DNA from: Deltaproteobacteria bacterium GWC2_55_46
GTDB lineage: Bacteria > Desulfobacterota > GWC2-55-46
DNA length: 64,000 bases
NCBI GenBank assembly: GCA_001595385.3
Contig: LVEI03000001.1
Coordinates: 620,001 to 684,000 of the forward strand
Direction of reading: 5' to 3'
The stretch's first letter is position 1. Each line of letters opens with the position of its first letter. Shown piece by piece: positions 46,325 to 55,096 of the stretch. The translations under genes and the position numbers were made by a program. The notes below the pieces were generated by a model. It saw only the letters and a program-made list of their open reading frames with translations, searched no databases and was not told the origin of the DNA.

Positions 46325-46729
46325 ATGCGGCGCGCGCTTCCTTTCTTGCTGCTCTTCATAGGCCTGCCGGCCCTGCTCCTCTCAAAGGAGGTCGAGACAT
46401 ACATCTCCAGGATTGGGGCTACCGGCGTACAACGGGTGGAGATAACCGGCGGAAGCTATTTTTTCAGGCCCGGCCGCATAGTAGTGAAAGCAGGCGTGCC
46501 TGTTGAGCTTGTCTTAAAGAGCGAATCGGCCATCATACCGCACAACTTCGTCTTAAAGTCGCCTGAAGCTGGAATAGATATATCGGTGAGGCTTGAAAGG
46601 GAGCCCACGACTTTGCGCTTCACCCCCGCCAAAAGCGGACAGCTCACCTTCTACTGCGACAAGAAATTCTTCTTGCTTAAAAGCCACAGGGAACACGGAA
46701 TGGAAGGCACTATCGAGGTAGTGCCATAG
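46325..46729 (+). CDS. Exported cupredoxin-domain protein
   Basis: 134 residues: signal peptide (LPFLLLFIGLPALLL) and a single beta-sandwich. Candidate copper ligands are His73 (IPHNFVL), Cys111 (FYCDK), His121 or His124 and Met126 (SHREHGMEG), the type-1 copper pattern. A TATACT box and GGGGGAGG precede the ATG. It may carry electrons or bind copper in the periplasm; a link to the copper oxidase cluster at 57-63 kb is possible but not shown. Confidence 0.82.
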   Translation: MRRALPFLLLFIGLPALLLSKEVETYISRIGATGVQRVEITGGSYFFRPGRIVVKAGVPVELVLKSESAIIPHNFVLKSPEAGIDISVRLEREPTTLRFTPAKSGQLTFYCDKKFFLLKSHREHGMEGTIEVVP

Positions 46730-46799
46730 TCAATGGAGGGTCTACAAAGCAGGCAGGGTTTGGGGCTTTCATTTTATCGCCGCCGGATGCCATACCCCT

Positions 46800-48536
46800 T
46801 TAACGCCATCTCTTTTGTGTATGTCGCTTATCGTTCCGTTTCATTATATCCGGGCCTGTAAGTATCGACTTCTGCCTCTCCCTGCCCTTGTCGCTCTTTT
46901 CCACAAAACAGGTATCGCCTGTAGACGGGTCGCGCCCTGTCCAGTACATAAGGGTCGAATAGGTCGACGGTGTGGGCGTAAACACCTGTACCTGCTCAGG
47001 GACCGTACCAAGCTCTTTCAACGCGAACTCCCTCAATTTTTTCATATCGCCGTCGGTGCAGCCTGGGTGGGCTGCCATAAGGTAGTATGAAAGGAACTGC
47101 TTCATCCCGGCCTCTTTCGTAAACCTGTAAAAAAGCTCCTTGAACTTTATAAGGGCGGCGCTATTAGAGCCCTGCTTCCCCATCTTTTGAAGTACTCCCG
47201 CCTCCGAATGCTCCGGAGCTATCTTCATCTGCCCGGAGACGTGGTTGCATACAAGCTCCTTCAAATATCTCTCGCCGTCTTTTTTATCAGCGAGCACCAT
47301 ATCGTGCCTGATGCCAGATGCCACGACCACCTTCTTGACACCGTCGATCGAGCGAAGCTCCCTCAAAAGCGACACCTGCTCCGCGTGGCCGGGATGAAGG
47401 AGCGGGCAGACCTTTGGCGAGATACAGCTCTTCTTCGGGCAGCAGCCCTGTTTTTCCATCCTCTCGCAGCCGGAGGCGTACATATTCGCAGACGGCCCGC
47501 CCACGTCATGTATCCTGCCCTTGAACAACGGGTGCCTGACGATCTCCTTCGCCTCGGCGATGACAGATGCCCTGCTCCTGCTCCTCACCCTTCTCCCTTC
47601 ATGCACGGCGATGGCGCAAAAGGAGCATTCGCCGTAGCATCCCCGGTGAGTGGAAATGGAGAAACGGATAGTCTCCAGGGCCTTTACCTCGCCGTCTTTG
47701 CGGTGGTACGGGTGGAGGTCGCGCTCGTACCTGAGGCCGTATACCCGGTCAAGCTCTTCCCGGGACAGGTACAGGGCCGGGGGGTTCTGGACGAGATAGC
47801 GGACGTCGTGCCTCTGTGAGAGCCTCCTGGCTGTGGCGGGATCGTTGTTGTTGTAGAATATCTGGAACGCCCTCGTAAAAGCATCCTTGTCTTTAGCCGA
47901 GTCCTCATAAGACGGAAGCTCGATACAATCATCTGGAAGCTCTTTTGATATGTAGCAGAGTCCGCGGATGCCCCGTGGGTCGCCTCCATCCTTAAGGCAT
48001 CCGGCAAGCTCGACTATTGAACGCTCAGCCATGCCGTAAAGGAGGTAGTCGGCCTTGGCGTCAAAGAGGATAGACCTTCTAACGCTATTGGTCCAGAAAT
48101 CGTAATGGGCGACACGGCGGAGGCTCGCTTCTACGCCACCGAGTACTATCGGGCGGGTATTCTTGAAAAAACGTCTAATGAGGTTGGCGTACGCGAGAGA
48201 GGCCCGGTCGGGGCGCCGGTTATTTACACCGCCGGGGGTATAGTCGTCGCTCTTACGCGGGCGGCCCGTTGCGGTCCGGTTGGCCACCATCGAGTCGATA
48301 CAGCCGCCGGAGACGCCCCAGAAGAGCCTTGGCTCGCCGAGGCGGGTTATATCAGCGCCTGAGATATCAGGCTGGCCTATGACGCCGACCCTAAAACCTT
48401 CCGCAAGAAGAAGCTTGCCGACAATGGCTACTCCGACAAAGGGAGAGTCTATATAGCTATCGCCTGTTACGAGGATAACGTCAAGACGGTCCCAGCCAAG
48501 GGAGTCCATCTCTTTTTTTGTAGTCGGCAGGAACAT
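46800..48536 (-). CDS. YgiQ-family radical SAM protein
   Basis: 578 residues, function unknown. N-terminal B12-binding-like region (LVTGDSYIDSPFVGVAIVGKLL, VIGQPDI), YLLYGMAERSIVEL, then the radical SAM cluster motif HRGCYGECSFCAIAVHEGR, MYASGCERMEKQGCCPKKSCISPKVCPLLHPGH with extra Cys, and APEHSEAGVLQKM. These are the landmarks of UPF0313 (YgiQ). ATG start. It precedes the tRNA terminator in the same direction. Confidence 0.93.
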   Translation of the reverse strand: MFLPTTKKEMDSLGWDRLDVILVTGDSYIDSPFVGVAIVGKLLLAEGFRVGVIGQPDISGADITRLGEPRLFWGVSGGCIDSMVANRTATGRPRKSDDYTPGGVNNRRPDRASLAYANLIRRFFKNTRPIVLGGVEASLRRVAHYDFWTNSVRRSILFDAKADYLLYGMAERSIVELAGCLKDGGDPRGIRGLCYISKELPDDCIELPSYEDSAKDKDAFTRAFQIFYNNNDPATARRLSQRHDVRYLVQNPPALYLSREELDRVYGLRYERDLHPYHRKDGEVKALETIRFSISTHRGCYGECSFCAIAVHEGRRVRSRSRASVIAEAKEIVRHPLFKGRIHDVGGPSANMYASGCERMEKQGCCPKKSCISPKVCPLLHPGHAEQVSLLRELRSIDGVKKVVVASGIRHDMVLADKKDGERYLKELVCNHVSGQMKIAPEHSEAGVLQKMGKQGSNSAALIKFKELFYRFTKEAGMKQFLSYYLMAAHPGCTDGDMKKLREFALKELGTVPEQVQVFTPTPSTYSTLMYWTGRDPSTGDTCFVEKSDKGRERQKSILTGPDIMKRNDKRHTQKRWR

Positions 48537-48552
48537 CTGAATATCATAAAAT

Positions 48553-48586
48553 AAAAAGGGCTGATTTCATAATGAAATCAGCCCTT
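48553..48586 (-). terminator. Terminator of the tRNA-Val/tRNA-Asp unit
   Basis: AAGGGCTGATTTCAT and ATGAAATCAGCCCTT form a long stem, with TTTTTATTTT following on the minus strand, just after tRNA-Asp. Confidence 0.85.
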
Positions 48587-48592
48587 CGTGTC

Positions 48593-48669
48593 TGGCGGGG
48601 CCGACGGGACTCGAACCCGCGCCCTCTGGCTTGACAGGCCAGCGTTATAACCGACTTAACTACGGCCCC
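48593..48669 (-). tRNA. tRNA-Asp (anticodon GTC)
   Basis: 77-base cloverleaf on the minus strand: acceptor GGGGCCG/CGGCCCC, anticodon arm CTGGC-CTGTCAA-GCCAG with GTC, T-arm GGTTCGAGTCC, and CCA encoded at the 3' end. Confidence 0.96.
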
Positions 48670-48676
48670 GTTTTGT

Positions 48677-48712
48677 GGCGGTCTCTAAAAATTGTTATTT
48701 TTAGAGACCGCC
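48677..48712. repeat. Perfect 16-bp inverted repeat between two tRNA genes
   Basis: GGCGGTCTCTAAAAAT, loop TGTT, ATTTTTAGAGACCGCC. No T run follows on the minus strand, so it is not a plain terminator for tRNA-Val; a processing or mobile-palindrome role is possible. Confidence 0.75.
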
Positions 48713-48728
48713 TTACATTTTTGAATAA

Positions 48729-48804
48729 TGGTAGGCGGAACAGGGATCGAACCTGTGACCCCAGCCTTGTAAGGGCTGTGCTCTACCAACTGAGCTATCC
48801 GCCC
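48729..48804 (-). tRNA. tRNA-Val (anticodon TAC)
   Basis: 76-base cloverleaf: acceptor GGGCGGA/TCCGCCT, D-arm GCTCAGTTGGTAGAGC, anticodon arm CAGCC-CTTACAA-GGCTG with TAC, T-arm GGTTCGATCCC, encoded CCA. Confidence 0.96.
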
Positions 48805-48896
48805 GCTTGAAGATGAATCCCCCGCCGAGTACGACGGGGGATTTAATTATGTACCAGTTTTACTTTCCGGTGTCAAGCGAAGTTTGAAGACCAGGC

Positions 48897-51317
48897 TCAG
48901 TGCCTGATGAGATCTCCAGGCACCGCCTGCGGCGCGGGGCTTGCAGGCACCGGCCCAAGCTCTTTTTCTTCAGCCTTGGCCTTGAATATCTCTTCCCTCG
49001 TCTTCGCGTCAAGTGCCTGGGTGAGGACATCGTCCATATGCTCCACGAGCACGGTCTTCACCTTCTTCGTTATCTGCTGAGGTATCTCCTTCAGGTCCTT
49101 CTCGTTCTCTTTCGGGACGAGCACCTTGGGGATGCCGGCCCTGTGCGCCGCGAGGAGCTTTTCCTTCAAGCCCCCAATGGGCAGGACCTTGCCACGTAGC
49201 GTAATCTCGCCTGTCATGGCGACATCTTTTCGCACCGGGATCCTGGAGAGGGCCGAGGCGATAGCGGTCGCTATGGTGATGCCTGCCGAAGGGCCGTCCT
49301 TTGGTATGGCCCCCTCGGGGACGTGAATATGTATGTCGAGCTTCTGATAGAAGTCTTTCTCAAGACCGAGCTCGGTAGCGCGGCTCCTGATGTAGGTCAT
49401 TGCCGCCTGCGCCGACTCCTGCATCACCTCGCCGAGCTTTCCGGTTATGATGAGCTTGCCCTTGCCGGGGACGAGGGCCACCTCTATCTCGAGGAGCTCT
49501 CCTCCCACCTCTGTCCAGGCAAGTCCGGTTGCGACCCCGATCTCATTGGTCTTGTCTACAGTGCCGTAGCGATAAGGCGGCACGCCAAGGTACTTGGAGA
49601 GCGACCTGGCGGTTACGGCCACCTTTGTCTCGATACCCTTCTTGAGTATCTCCTTTGCGGTCTTCCTGCAGATGGCGGCCAACTGGCGCTCAAGGTTCCT
49701 TACGCCGGCCTCTTTGGTATACTTCCTGATGAGCATAAGGATCGTCGACTTGCCCATATCGAGGTTCGCTTCGGTCAGGCCGTGCATCTTGAGCTGCTTG
49801 GGCAGCAGGAACCTCTCCGCTATATGCAGCTTTTCGAGCTCTGTATAGCCGGGTATCCTTATAAGCTCCATCCTGTCCAGCAGCGGATAAGGTATGCCCT
49901 GCAGCGAGTTGGCGGTTGTCAGGAACATTATCTTCGAGAGATCGTAGTCGCAGTCGAGATAATGGTCGTTGAAGGTATGGTTCTGCTCAGGGTCCAGGAC
50001 CTCGAGGAGGGCTGAAGCCGGGTCGCCTCTGAAGTCGTGGCTCATCTTGTCTACCTCGTCGAGGAGGAAGACAGGGTTATTGGAGCCGGCCTTCTTTAGC
50101 GACTGTATAATCTTGCCCGGCATGGAGCCTATATAGGTCCTCCTGTGCCCCCTTATCTCGGCCTCGTCCTTTACGCCGCCGAGCGAAAGCCTTACGAAGT
50201 TCCTTCCCGTAGACCTGGCGATCGATTTCGCAAGCGAGGTCTTACCTACGCCCGGAGGGCCGACCAGGCAGAGGATGGGCCCCTTCATCTCTTCAACGAG
50301 CCCCCTTACCGCGAGGTACTCTATTATCCTCTCTTTAACGGCCTTGAGCCCGTAGTGGTCCTCGTCCAGGACCTTCTCGGCCTCCGTTATGTCCTTCTTC
50401 TCGTCGGTTAACTGGTCCCATGGCAGGTTCACGAGCCAATCGATATAGTTCCTCGATACGGTCGCCTCTGCGGACATGGGCGACATGAGGCGGAGCTTTT
50501 TTATCTCCTGCTTGGCCTTCTTTGTCGCCTCCTTGGAGAGCTTCCTGGTCTTGAGCTTTTCCTCGAACTCCTGTATCTCGTTCTTGAAGTCGTCCTTCTC
50601 GCCAAGCTCCTTCTGGATGGCCTTCATCTGCTCGGAGAGATAGTACTCCTTCTGGGTCTTCTCCATCTGGCGCTTGACCCTCTGGCGTATCTTCTGCTCT
50701 ACCTCGAGTATCTCTATCTCGCTCTCCATTATGGAGTAGAGCCTCTCGAGCCTCTTGGTGGGGCTCGCTATCGCCAGGAGCGCCTGCTTGTCCTCGATCT
50801 TGATGGTCAGGTGCGAGCAGATGGTGTCGGCAAGCCTGCCCGGATCCTCTATTGAGGAAACGCTCATTATCATCTCGGGCGGGACGCGCTTGTTGAACTT
50901 GACGTATGTCTCGAACGACTTGACAGCCGACCTGGTGAGGGCCTCTGTCTCCACCGTCTCGTCTATGGCCTCCTCGACCTCCTCGACCGCGACCATGAAG
51001 CAATCGGCCTCTGAGACGTACTCCTTTATCTTCGCCCTCTTCTTGCCCTCGACAAGCACCTTTACGGTACCGTCCGGAAGCCTCAGGAGCTGGAGTATGG
51101 TGCCGAGCGTGCCTATCTCATAAATATCGTCCTGGTCAGGCTCCTCTGTCTTCGCCTTTTTCTGGGCGGCAAGCAGTATTGACTTGTCCGAGCCCATCGC
51201 GAGCTCAAGGGCCTTGATGGACTTCTCCCTTCCCACAAAAAGGGGCACGACCATGTATGGAAATATGATTATGTCTCTTAACGGAATTAACGGGACTACC
51301 ATTCTGTCTCTCTTCAA
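48897..51317 (-). CDS. lon: ATP-dependent protease Lon
   Basis: Soluble AAA+ Ser-Lys protease that degrades misfolded and regulatory proteins. ~806 residues: N-terminal substrate domain ([27 protein letters not shown]), coiled coil, Walker [14 protein letters not shown], Walker [10 protein letters not shown], and protease motif [14 protein letters not shown] with Ser plus the downstream catalytic Lys ([14 protein letters not shown]). I prefer the TTG at 51317 because GGGAGG lies ahead; ATG at 51347 or 51302 are alternatives. Last gene of tig-clpP-clpX-lon. Confidence 0.96.
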   Translation of the reverse strand: MKRDRMVVPLIPLRDIIIFPYMVVPLFVGREKSIKALELAMGSDKSILLAAQKKAKTEEPDQDDIYEIGTLGTILQLLRLPDGTVKVLVEGKKRAKIKEYVSEADCFMVAVEEVEEAIDETVETEALTRSAVKSFETYVKFNKRVPPEMIMSVSSIEDPGRLADTICSHLTIKIEDKQALLAIASPTKRLERLYSIMESEIEILEVEQKIRQRVKRQMEKTQKEYYLSEQMKAIQKELGEKDDFKNEIQEFEEKLKTRKLSKEATKKAKQEIKKLRLMSPMSAEATVSRNYIDWLVNLPWDQLTDEKKDITEAEKVLDEDHYGLKAVKERIIEYLAVRGLVEEMKGPILCLVGPPGVGKTSLAKSIARSTGRNFVRLSLGGVKDEAEIRGHRRTYIGSMPGKIIQSLKKAGSNNPVFLLDEVDKMSHDFRGDPASALLEVLDPEQNHTFNDHYLDCDYDLSKIMFLTTANSLQGIPYPLLDRMELIRIPGYTELEKLHIAERFLLPKQLKMHGLTEANLDMGKSTILMLIRKYTKEAGVRNLERQLAAICRKTAKEILKKGIETKVAVTARSLSKYLGVPPYRYGTVDKTNEIGVATGLAWTEVGGELLEIEVALVPGKGKLIITGKLGEVMQESAQAAMTYIRSRATELGLEKDFYQKLDIHIHVPEGAIPKDGPSAGITIATAIASALSRIPVRKDVAMTGEITLRGKVLPIGGLKEKLLAAHRAGIPKVLVPKENEKDLKEIPQQITKKVKTVLVEHMDDVLTQALDAKTREEIFKAKAEEKELGPVPASPAPQAVPGDLIRH

Positions 51318-51420
51318 ATCCCTTCCTCCCTTTAAAAAGGACAGCATCTCCTCACCCGCTGAAGACCCCGCTTTAAAAGCGGGGAATATTAGGCAACTAT
51401 TATCTGTCCGCTTGAGCGGA

Positions 51421-52677
51421 TCAGGCTGTCTCTGCCCTGTTACCGTACACGATAATGGGCTTTGCGTTCTCGAGGATGACGTCCTCGTTGATTATGCACT
51501 CTTTTATGTTCGTCTGAGAAGGCAGCTCGTACATGGTGTCGAGCATCACGTTCTCGAGGATCGCGCGAAGTCCCCTTGCCCCGGCCTTCCTCCTCATCGA
51601 CTCCTTCGCCACAGCCGCGAGCGCCCCGTCCGTGAACTTGAGCTTCACGCTCTCGAACTCGAAGAGCTTCTGGTACTGCTTTATTATGGCGTTCTTTGGC
51701 TCCATGAGTATCCTGACAAGGTCATGCTCGTTTAGCTCGTCCAGGACCGCCGTCACGGGGAGCCTTCCCATGAACTCAGGTATGAGCCCGTACCTCAGGA
51801 AGTCCCCGGGCTCCACCTGGTGCATGAGCTTGGTGTAGCTCGTGTCTATATCCTTTACCTTGCTGTCCTCGGTGCTGAAGCCGACAGACCTTTTTCCGAC
51901 CCTCTGGGCCACGATCGACTCAAGACCGGAGAAGGCCCCGCCGCAGACAAAGAGTATGTTGGTGGTGTCCACCTGCAAAAACTCCTGCTGGGGGTGCTTC
52001 CTGCCGCCCTTTGGGGGGACGTTCGCGACGGTCCCTTCGATTATCTTCAAAAGGGCCTGCTGCACGCCTTCGCCGGATACGTCCCTTGTGATGGACGGGC
52101 TGTCGCTCTTCCTTGATATCTTGTCGATCTCGTCGATATAGACGATGCCCTTCTGGCACCTCTCTATGTCGTACTCGGCGTTCTGAAGCAAGCTCAGGAT
52201 GATGTTCTCGACGTCCTCTCCGACGTAGCCGGCCTCCGTAAGCGTGGTGGCGTCGGCGATGGTGAATGGCACGTTAAGTATCCTGGCCAGCGTCTGGGCA
52301 AGGAGCGTCTTGCCGGAGCCGGTCGGTCCCACGAGGAGGATATTGGATTTTTGCAGCTCGACGTTCCCGAGGGCGATCTTCGACTCTATCCTCTTGTAGT
52401 GGTTGTGGACCGCCACCGAGAGGACCTTCTTGGCGTGCTCCTGCCCGATGACATACTCATCGAGTGTCTTCTTTATCTCGGAGGGCTTGGGGATGGCGTG
52501 CTCCCGCTTCTTGAACTCCTCCTTTTCGTACTCATCGGCGATGATATCGTTGCAGAGCTCAATGCACTCGTCGCAGATATAGACCATCGGCCCGGCGACG
52601 AGCTTTTTGACCTCGTCTTGCCCCTTGCTGCAAAACGAGCACGTAAGGTAGCTACCACCCTTTTTATTAATCGACAT
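51421..52677 (-). CDS. clpX: ATP-dependent protease ATPase subunit ClpX
   Basis: 418-residue unfoldase partner of ClpP. N-terminal C4 zinc-binding domain (CSFC...CDECIELC), Walker [13 protein letters not shown] near 118, pore loop GYVGEDVE, Walker [10 protein letters not shown], ClpP-binding IGF-type loop (here VGFSTE region near 267), sensor 2 [13 protein letters not shown] with CGGAGG upstream, 45 bases after clpP. The gap to lon holds a CCCCGCTTTTAAAGCGGGG hairpin. Confidence 0.97.
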   Translation of the reverse strand: MSINKKGGSYLTCSFCSKGQDEVKKLVAGPMVYICDECIELCNDIIADEYEKEEFKKREHAIPKPSEIKKTLDEYVIGQEHAKKVLSVAVHNHYKRIESKIALGNVELQKSNILLVGPTGSGKTLLAQTLARILNVPFTIADATTLTEAGYVGEDVENIILSLLQNAEYDIERCQKGIVYIDEIDKISRKSDSPSITRDVSGEGVQQALLKIIEGTVANVPPKGGRKHPQQEFLQVDTTNILFVCGGAFSGLESIVAQRVGKRSVGFSTEDSKVKDIDTSYTKLMHQVEPGDFLRYGLIPEFMGRLPVTAVLDELNEHDLVRILMEPKNAIIKQYQKLFEFESVKLKFTDGALAAVAKESMRRKAGARGLRAILENVMLDTMYELPSQTNIKECIINEDVILENAKPIIVYGNRAETA

Positions 52678-52722
52678 CTTGTCCTCCGACCGTTACTTCA
52701 GCCGAACCATGCGTTTGGATTA

Positions 52723-53328
52723 CTATTTCGGCTTCGCCTCGATGACCATTCTTTTCTCAATAACCTTGTCAATTATACCATACTCGGCTGCCTGCTGCCC
52801 AGTCATAAAAAAGTCCCGCTCCGTGTCCTTGTGGATCTTCTCGAGCGTCTGGCCGGAATGCCTGGACATGATGGCGGTTAGCTCCTCGCGCACCCTCAAG
52901 ATCTCCTTTGCCTGGATATCTATGTCGGTTGCCTGCCCCTGTGCGCCGCCGAGCGGCTGATGTATCAGTACCCTTGAATGCGGAAGAGCGTATCTTTTGC
53001 CAGGCGACCCGCCGCAAAGAAGGAGCGCGCCCATGGAGGCGGCCTGGCCGATGCAGATGGTGGAGACGTCAGGCTTCACGTACTGCATGGTGTCGTAGAT
53101 GGCAAGCCCGGCGGTGACAAGGCCTCCCGGCGAGTTGATGTAAAGGTAGATATCCTTGTCATGGTCCTCTGATTCAAGGAACAGAAGCTGAGCTACTATG
53201 AGGTTGGCGACAACATCGTCGACACCGCTGCCAAGGAATATGATCCTGTCCTTCAGAAGCCTCGAGAAGATGTCGTAGGCCCTTTCTCCCCTGCCTGACT
53301 GCTCAACTACCATAGGGACCAGATTCAT
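52723..53328 (-). CDS. clpP: ATP-dependent Clp protease proteolytic subunit
   Basis: 201-residue serine peptidase forming the 14-mer barrel. Catalytic Ser in [11 protein letters not shown], His in [13 protein letters not shown], Asp in [10 protein letters not shown]-terminus [32 protein letters not shown] is the usual processed leader. SD AGGGGAGGGG before ATG. 28 bases after tig. Confidence 0.97.
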   Translation of the reverse strand: MNLVPMVVEQSGRGERAYDIFSRLLKDRIIFLGSGVDDVVANLIVAQLLFLESEDHDKDIYLYINSPGGLVTAGLAIYDTMQYVKPDVSTICIGQAASMGALLLCGGSPGKRYALPHSRVLIHQPLGGAQGQATDIDIQAKEILRVREELTAIMSRHSGQTLEKIHKDTERDFFMTGQQAAEYGIIDKVIEKRMVIEAKPK

Positions 53329-53356
53329 ATCCCCTCCCCTGTTTTTATTTGGGCCA

Positions 53357-54640
53357 TCAGGCCGCTGTCTTGCTTGAACCTATAATGATATCAAATACTT
53401 TCTCGTGCTTAAGTCCGTCCTTGATGACCTCAAGGGCGCCTTCCTTCTCTATCCTGGCCATGAGGGACTCATATGATACCTGCCTCTGGGCCGCTATGTT
53501 CCTTACGGCGCTCTCAACGTCCTGCTCGCTCGCGTCGACCTTTTCTTTGGCGGCGATATAGTCGAGCACTATATCCTCCTTCACCGACCTCACGGCGGCA
53601 GGCGTATACTTCTCCTTGAGCTGGTCCACGTTGAGCCCCTTGTCCTCGGGAGCGAAGCTACCCATCCTCATATTGTCGATTATCCTGTTGAGGATTATGC
53701 CCATGTACCTGTTTACCAGGGCCTGCGGCACCTCAAACTGGTGCTTGTCGATGAGCATTGTGAGGATATCGTTCTTAAGACGCTCCTTCGCCTCGTTGCT
53801 CTTGTGCCTCTCTATCTCTTCCTTTACCTTTGCCCGGAGGGCATCAAGGTTTTCGCAACCTACGTCCTTCGCGAAATCTTCAGTGAGATCAGGGACCGAC
53901 TTTTCCTTTACGGCCTTGACAGTCAGCTTGAAATGGCCTGTCTTGCCGGCGATAGTGGCTTCGCTGTAGTTCTCAGGGAAGTTGAGGTCGATCTCCTTGG
54001 GGCCCTTTGTGGCTCCCTTCAACGCCTCGTCAAACCCGGGCAGCATAGTCCTCTCGCCTATTATACATGGATAATCGGCGCCCTTGCCGTTCTTTATGGG
54101 CTCACCGCCAATAAACGCCTCAAAATCGACCACGACCAGGTCGCCTTCCTTTGCCGGCCTTTCAACGTCTTTAAACTGGGCCGAGGCCTGGCGAAGGTTC
54201 TCTATGCCGGTGTCTATGTCCTGGTCTGTTACGGTTACGTCTTCCTTTTTAAGCTCCATCCCCATGTAGCCGTCGATCTCGACCCTGGGCTGGACCTCGA
54301 AAGTGACCGAATAGGAGAAGTCCTGGTCCTCGCGGGCCTTGTCAGCCTTGAGCTCGACCTTGGGGGCCTCTACAGGTATCAGCTTCTTTTCGCCGAGTGC
54401 CTGCGGATAGGTCGATTCTATAAGCCTTTTGGTAACGTCCTCCTGGATATCGCTTCCGAATCTGGCCTTAAGGATATTAAGAGGCGCCGCGCCCTTCCTG
54501 AAGCCGGCAATGGACGCGTTGGACCGGAGCGACTGGTAGGCCGCGCTTATCTCCTTCCTGACCGTCTCGGCAGGGACCGAGATATCCAGCTTTTTCTTTA
54601 CCGCGCTTAGATCTTCAAGTTCGACTCTGATGTTCTGCAT
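53357..54640 (-). CDS. tig: Trigger factor
   Basis: Ribosome-bound chaperone and prolyl isomerase, 427 residues. Ribosome-binding domain with [17 protein letters not shown] (signature GFRxGxxP), PPIase domain (~160-240; [16 protein letters not shown]), and helical C-terminal arms. Start ATG 54640; the open frame continues upstream only because it runs through tRNA-Leu. First protein gene of tig-clpP-clpX-lon. Confidence 0.96.
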   Translation of the reverse strand: MQNIRVELEDLSAVKKKLDISVPAETVRKEISAAYQSLRSNASIAGFRKGAAPLNILKARFGSDIQEDVTKRLIESTYPQALGEKKLIPVEAPKVELKADKAREDQDFSYSVTFEVQPRVEIDGYMGMELKKEDVTVTDQDIDTGIENLRQASAQFKDVERPAKEGDLVVVDFEAFIGGEPIKNGKGADYPCIIGERTMLPGFDEALKGATKGPKEIDLNFPENYSEATIAGKTGHFKLTVKAVKEKSVPDLTEDFAKDVGCENLDALRAKVKEEIERHKSNEAKERLKNDILTMLIDKHQFEVPQALVNRYMGIILNRIIDNMRMGSFAPEDKGLNVDQLKEKYTPAAVRSVKEDIVLDYIAAKEKVDASEQDVESAVRNIAAQRQVSYESLMARIEKEGALEVIKDGLKHEKVFDIIIGSSKTAA

Positions 54641-54697
54641 GCTTTTTTCCCTATTCTTGTATGATATTCTTTGAGACCTGTATTTTGCGGCTTTTAT

Positions 54698-54780
54698 TGG
54701 TGCGAGAGGGGGGAGTTGAACCCCCACGGTTGCCCACCAGATCCTAAGTCTGGCGCGTCTGCCAGTTCCGCCACTCTCGC
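54698..54780 (-). tRNA. tRNA-Leu (anticodon TAG)
   Basis: 83-base class II tRNA: acceptor GCGAGAG/CTCTCGC, anticodon arm CCAGA-CTTAGGA-TCTGG with TAG, a variable arm (GGGCAACC region), T-arm GGTTCAACTCC and encoded CCA. It lies 57 bases ahead of tig and is likely on the same primary transcript. Confidence 0.95.
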
Positions 54781-54867
54781 AAGGGTGTCCTGGCCTTCGA
54801 GCCGCGAACAACTGGACGAACTACCCTGGTTCCAGATTTAAAATCTAATTCCGCCAGTTTTTAAGAG

Positions 54868-54896
54868 CTTCTACTGAGCAAGGCGGGTATTGTCAA
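54868..54896 (-). promoter_or_regulatory. Possible promoter for tRNA-Leu/tig
   Basis: TTGACA (54896-54891), 17-base spacer, TAGAAG (54873-54868). The -35 is a consensus match; the -10 is weak. The remaining 54781-55096 gap holds no gene I can support. Confidence 0.4.
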
Positions 54897-55096
54897 GGCC
54901 GGAGGATCCTCGCCTTAAGAAGGCTTGTCAACGCAAAAGCGGCGTTTTTGCTCAAACGTAGAATATTATATGGTATTAATCCCCCATGCGCAAGATTTTT
55001 AAGGCCGCTTAGCGTCCTTAAGCGAATTTCACAGGTTTTCAGGGGCTTTTTATGCCTTTAAACGTCAAAACCGCGCTTTAATCGTAAAAAACTAGT

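Noticed and set aside
54641-54811. N-terminal extension of trigger factor
   Set aside because: It reads through the tRNA-Leu gene; the family N-terminus begins at 54640.
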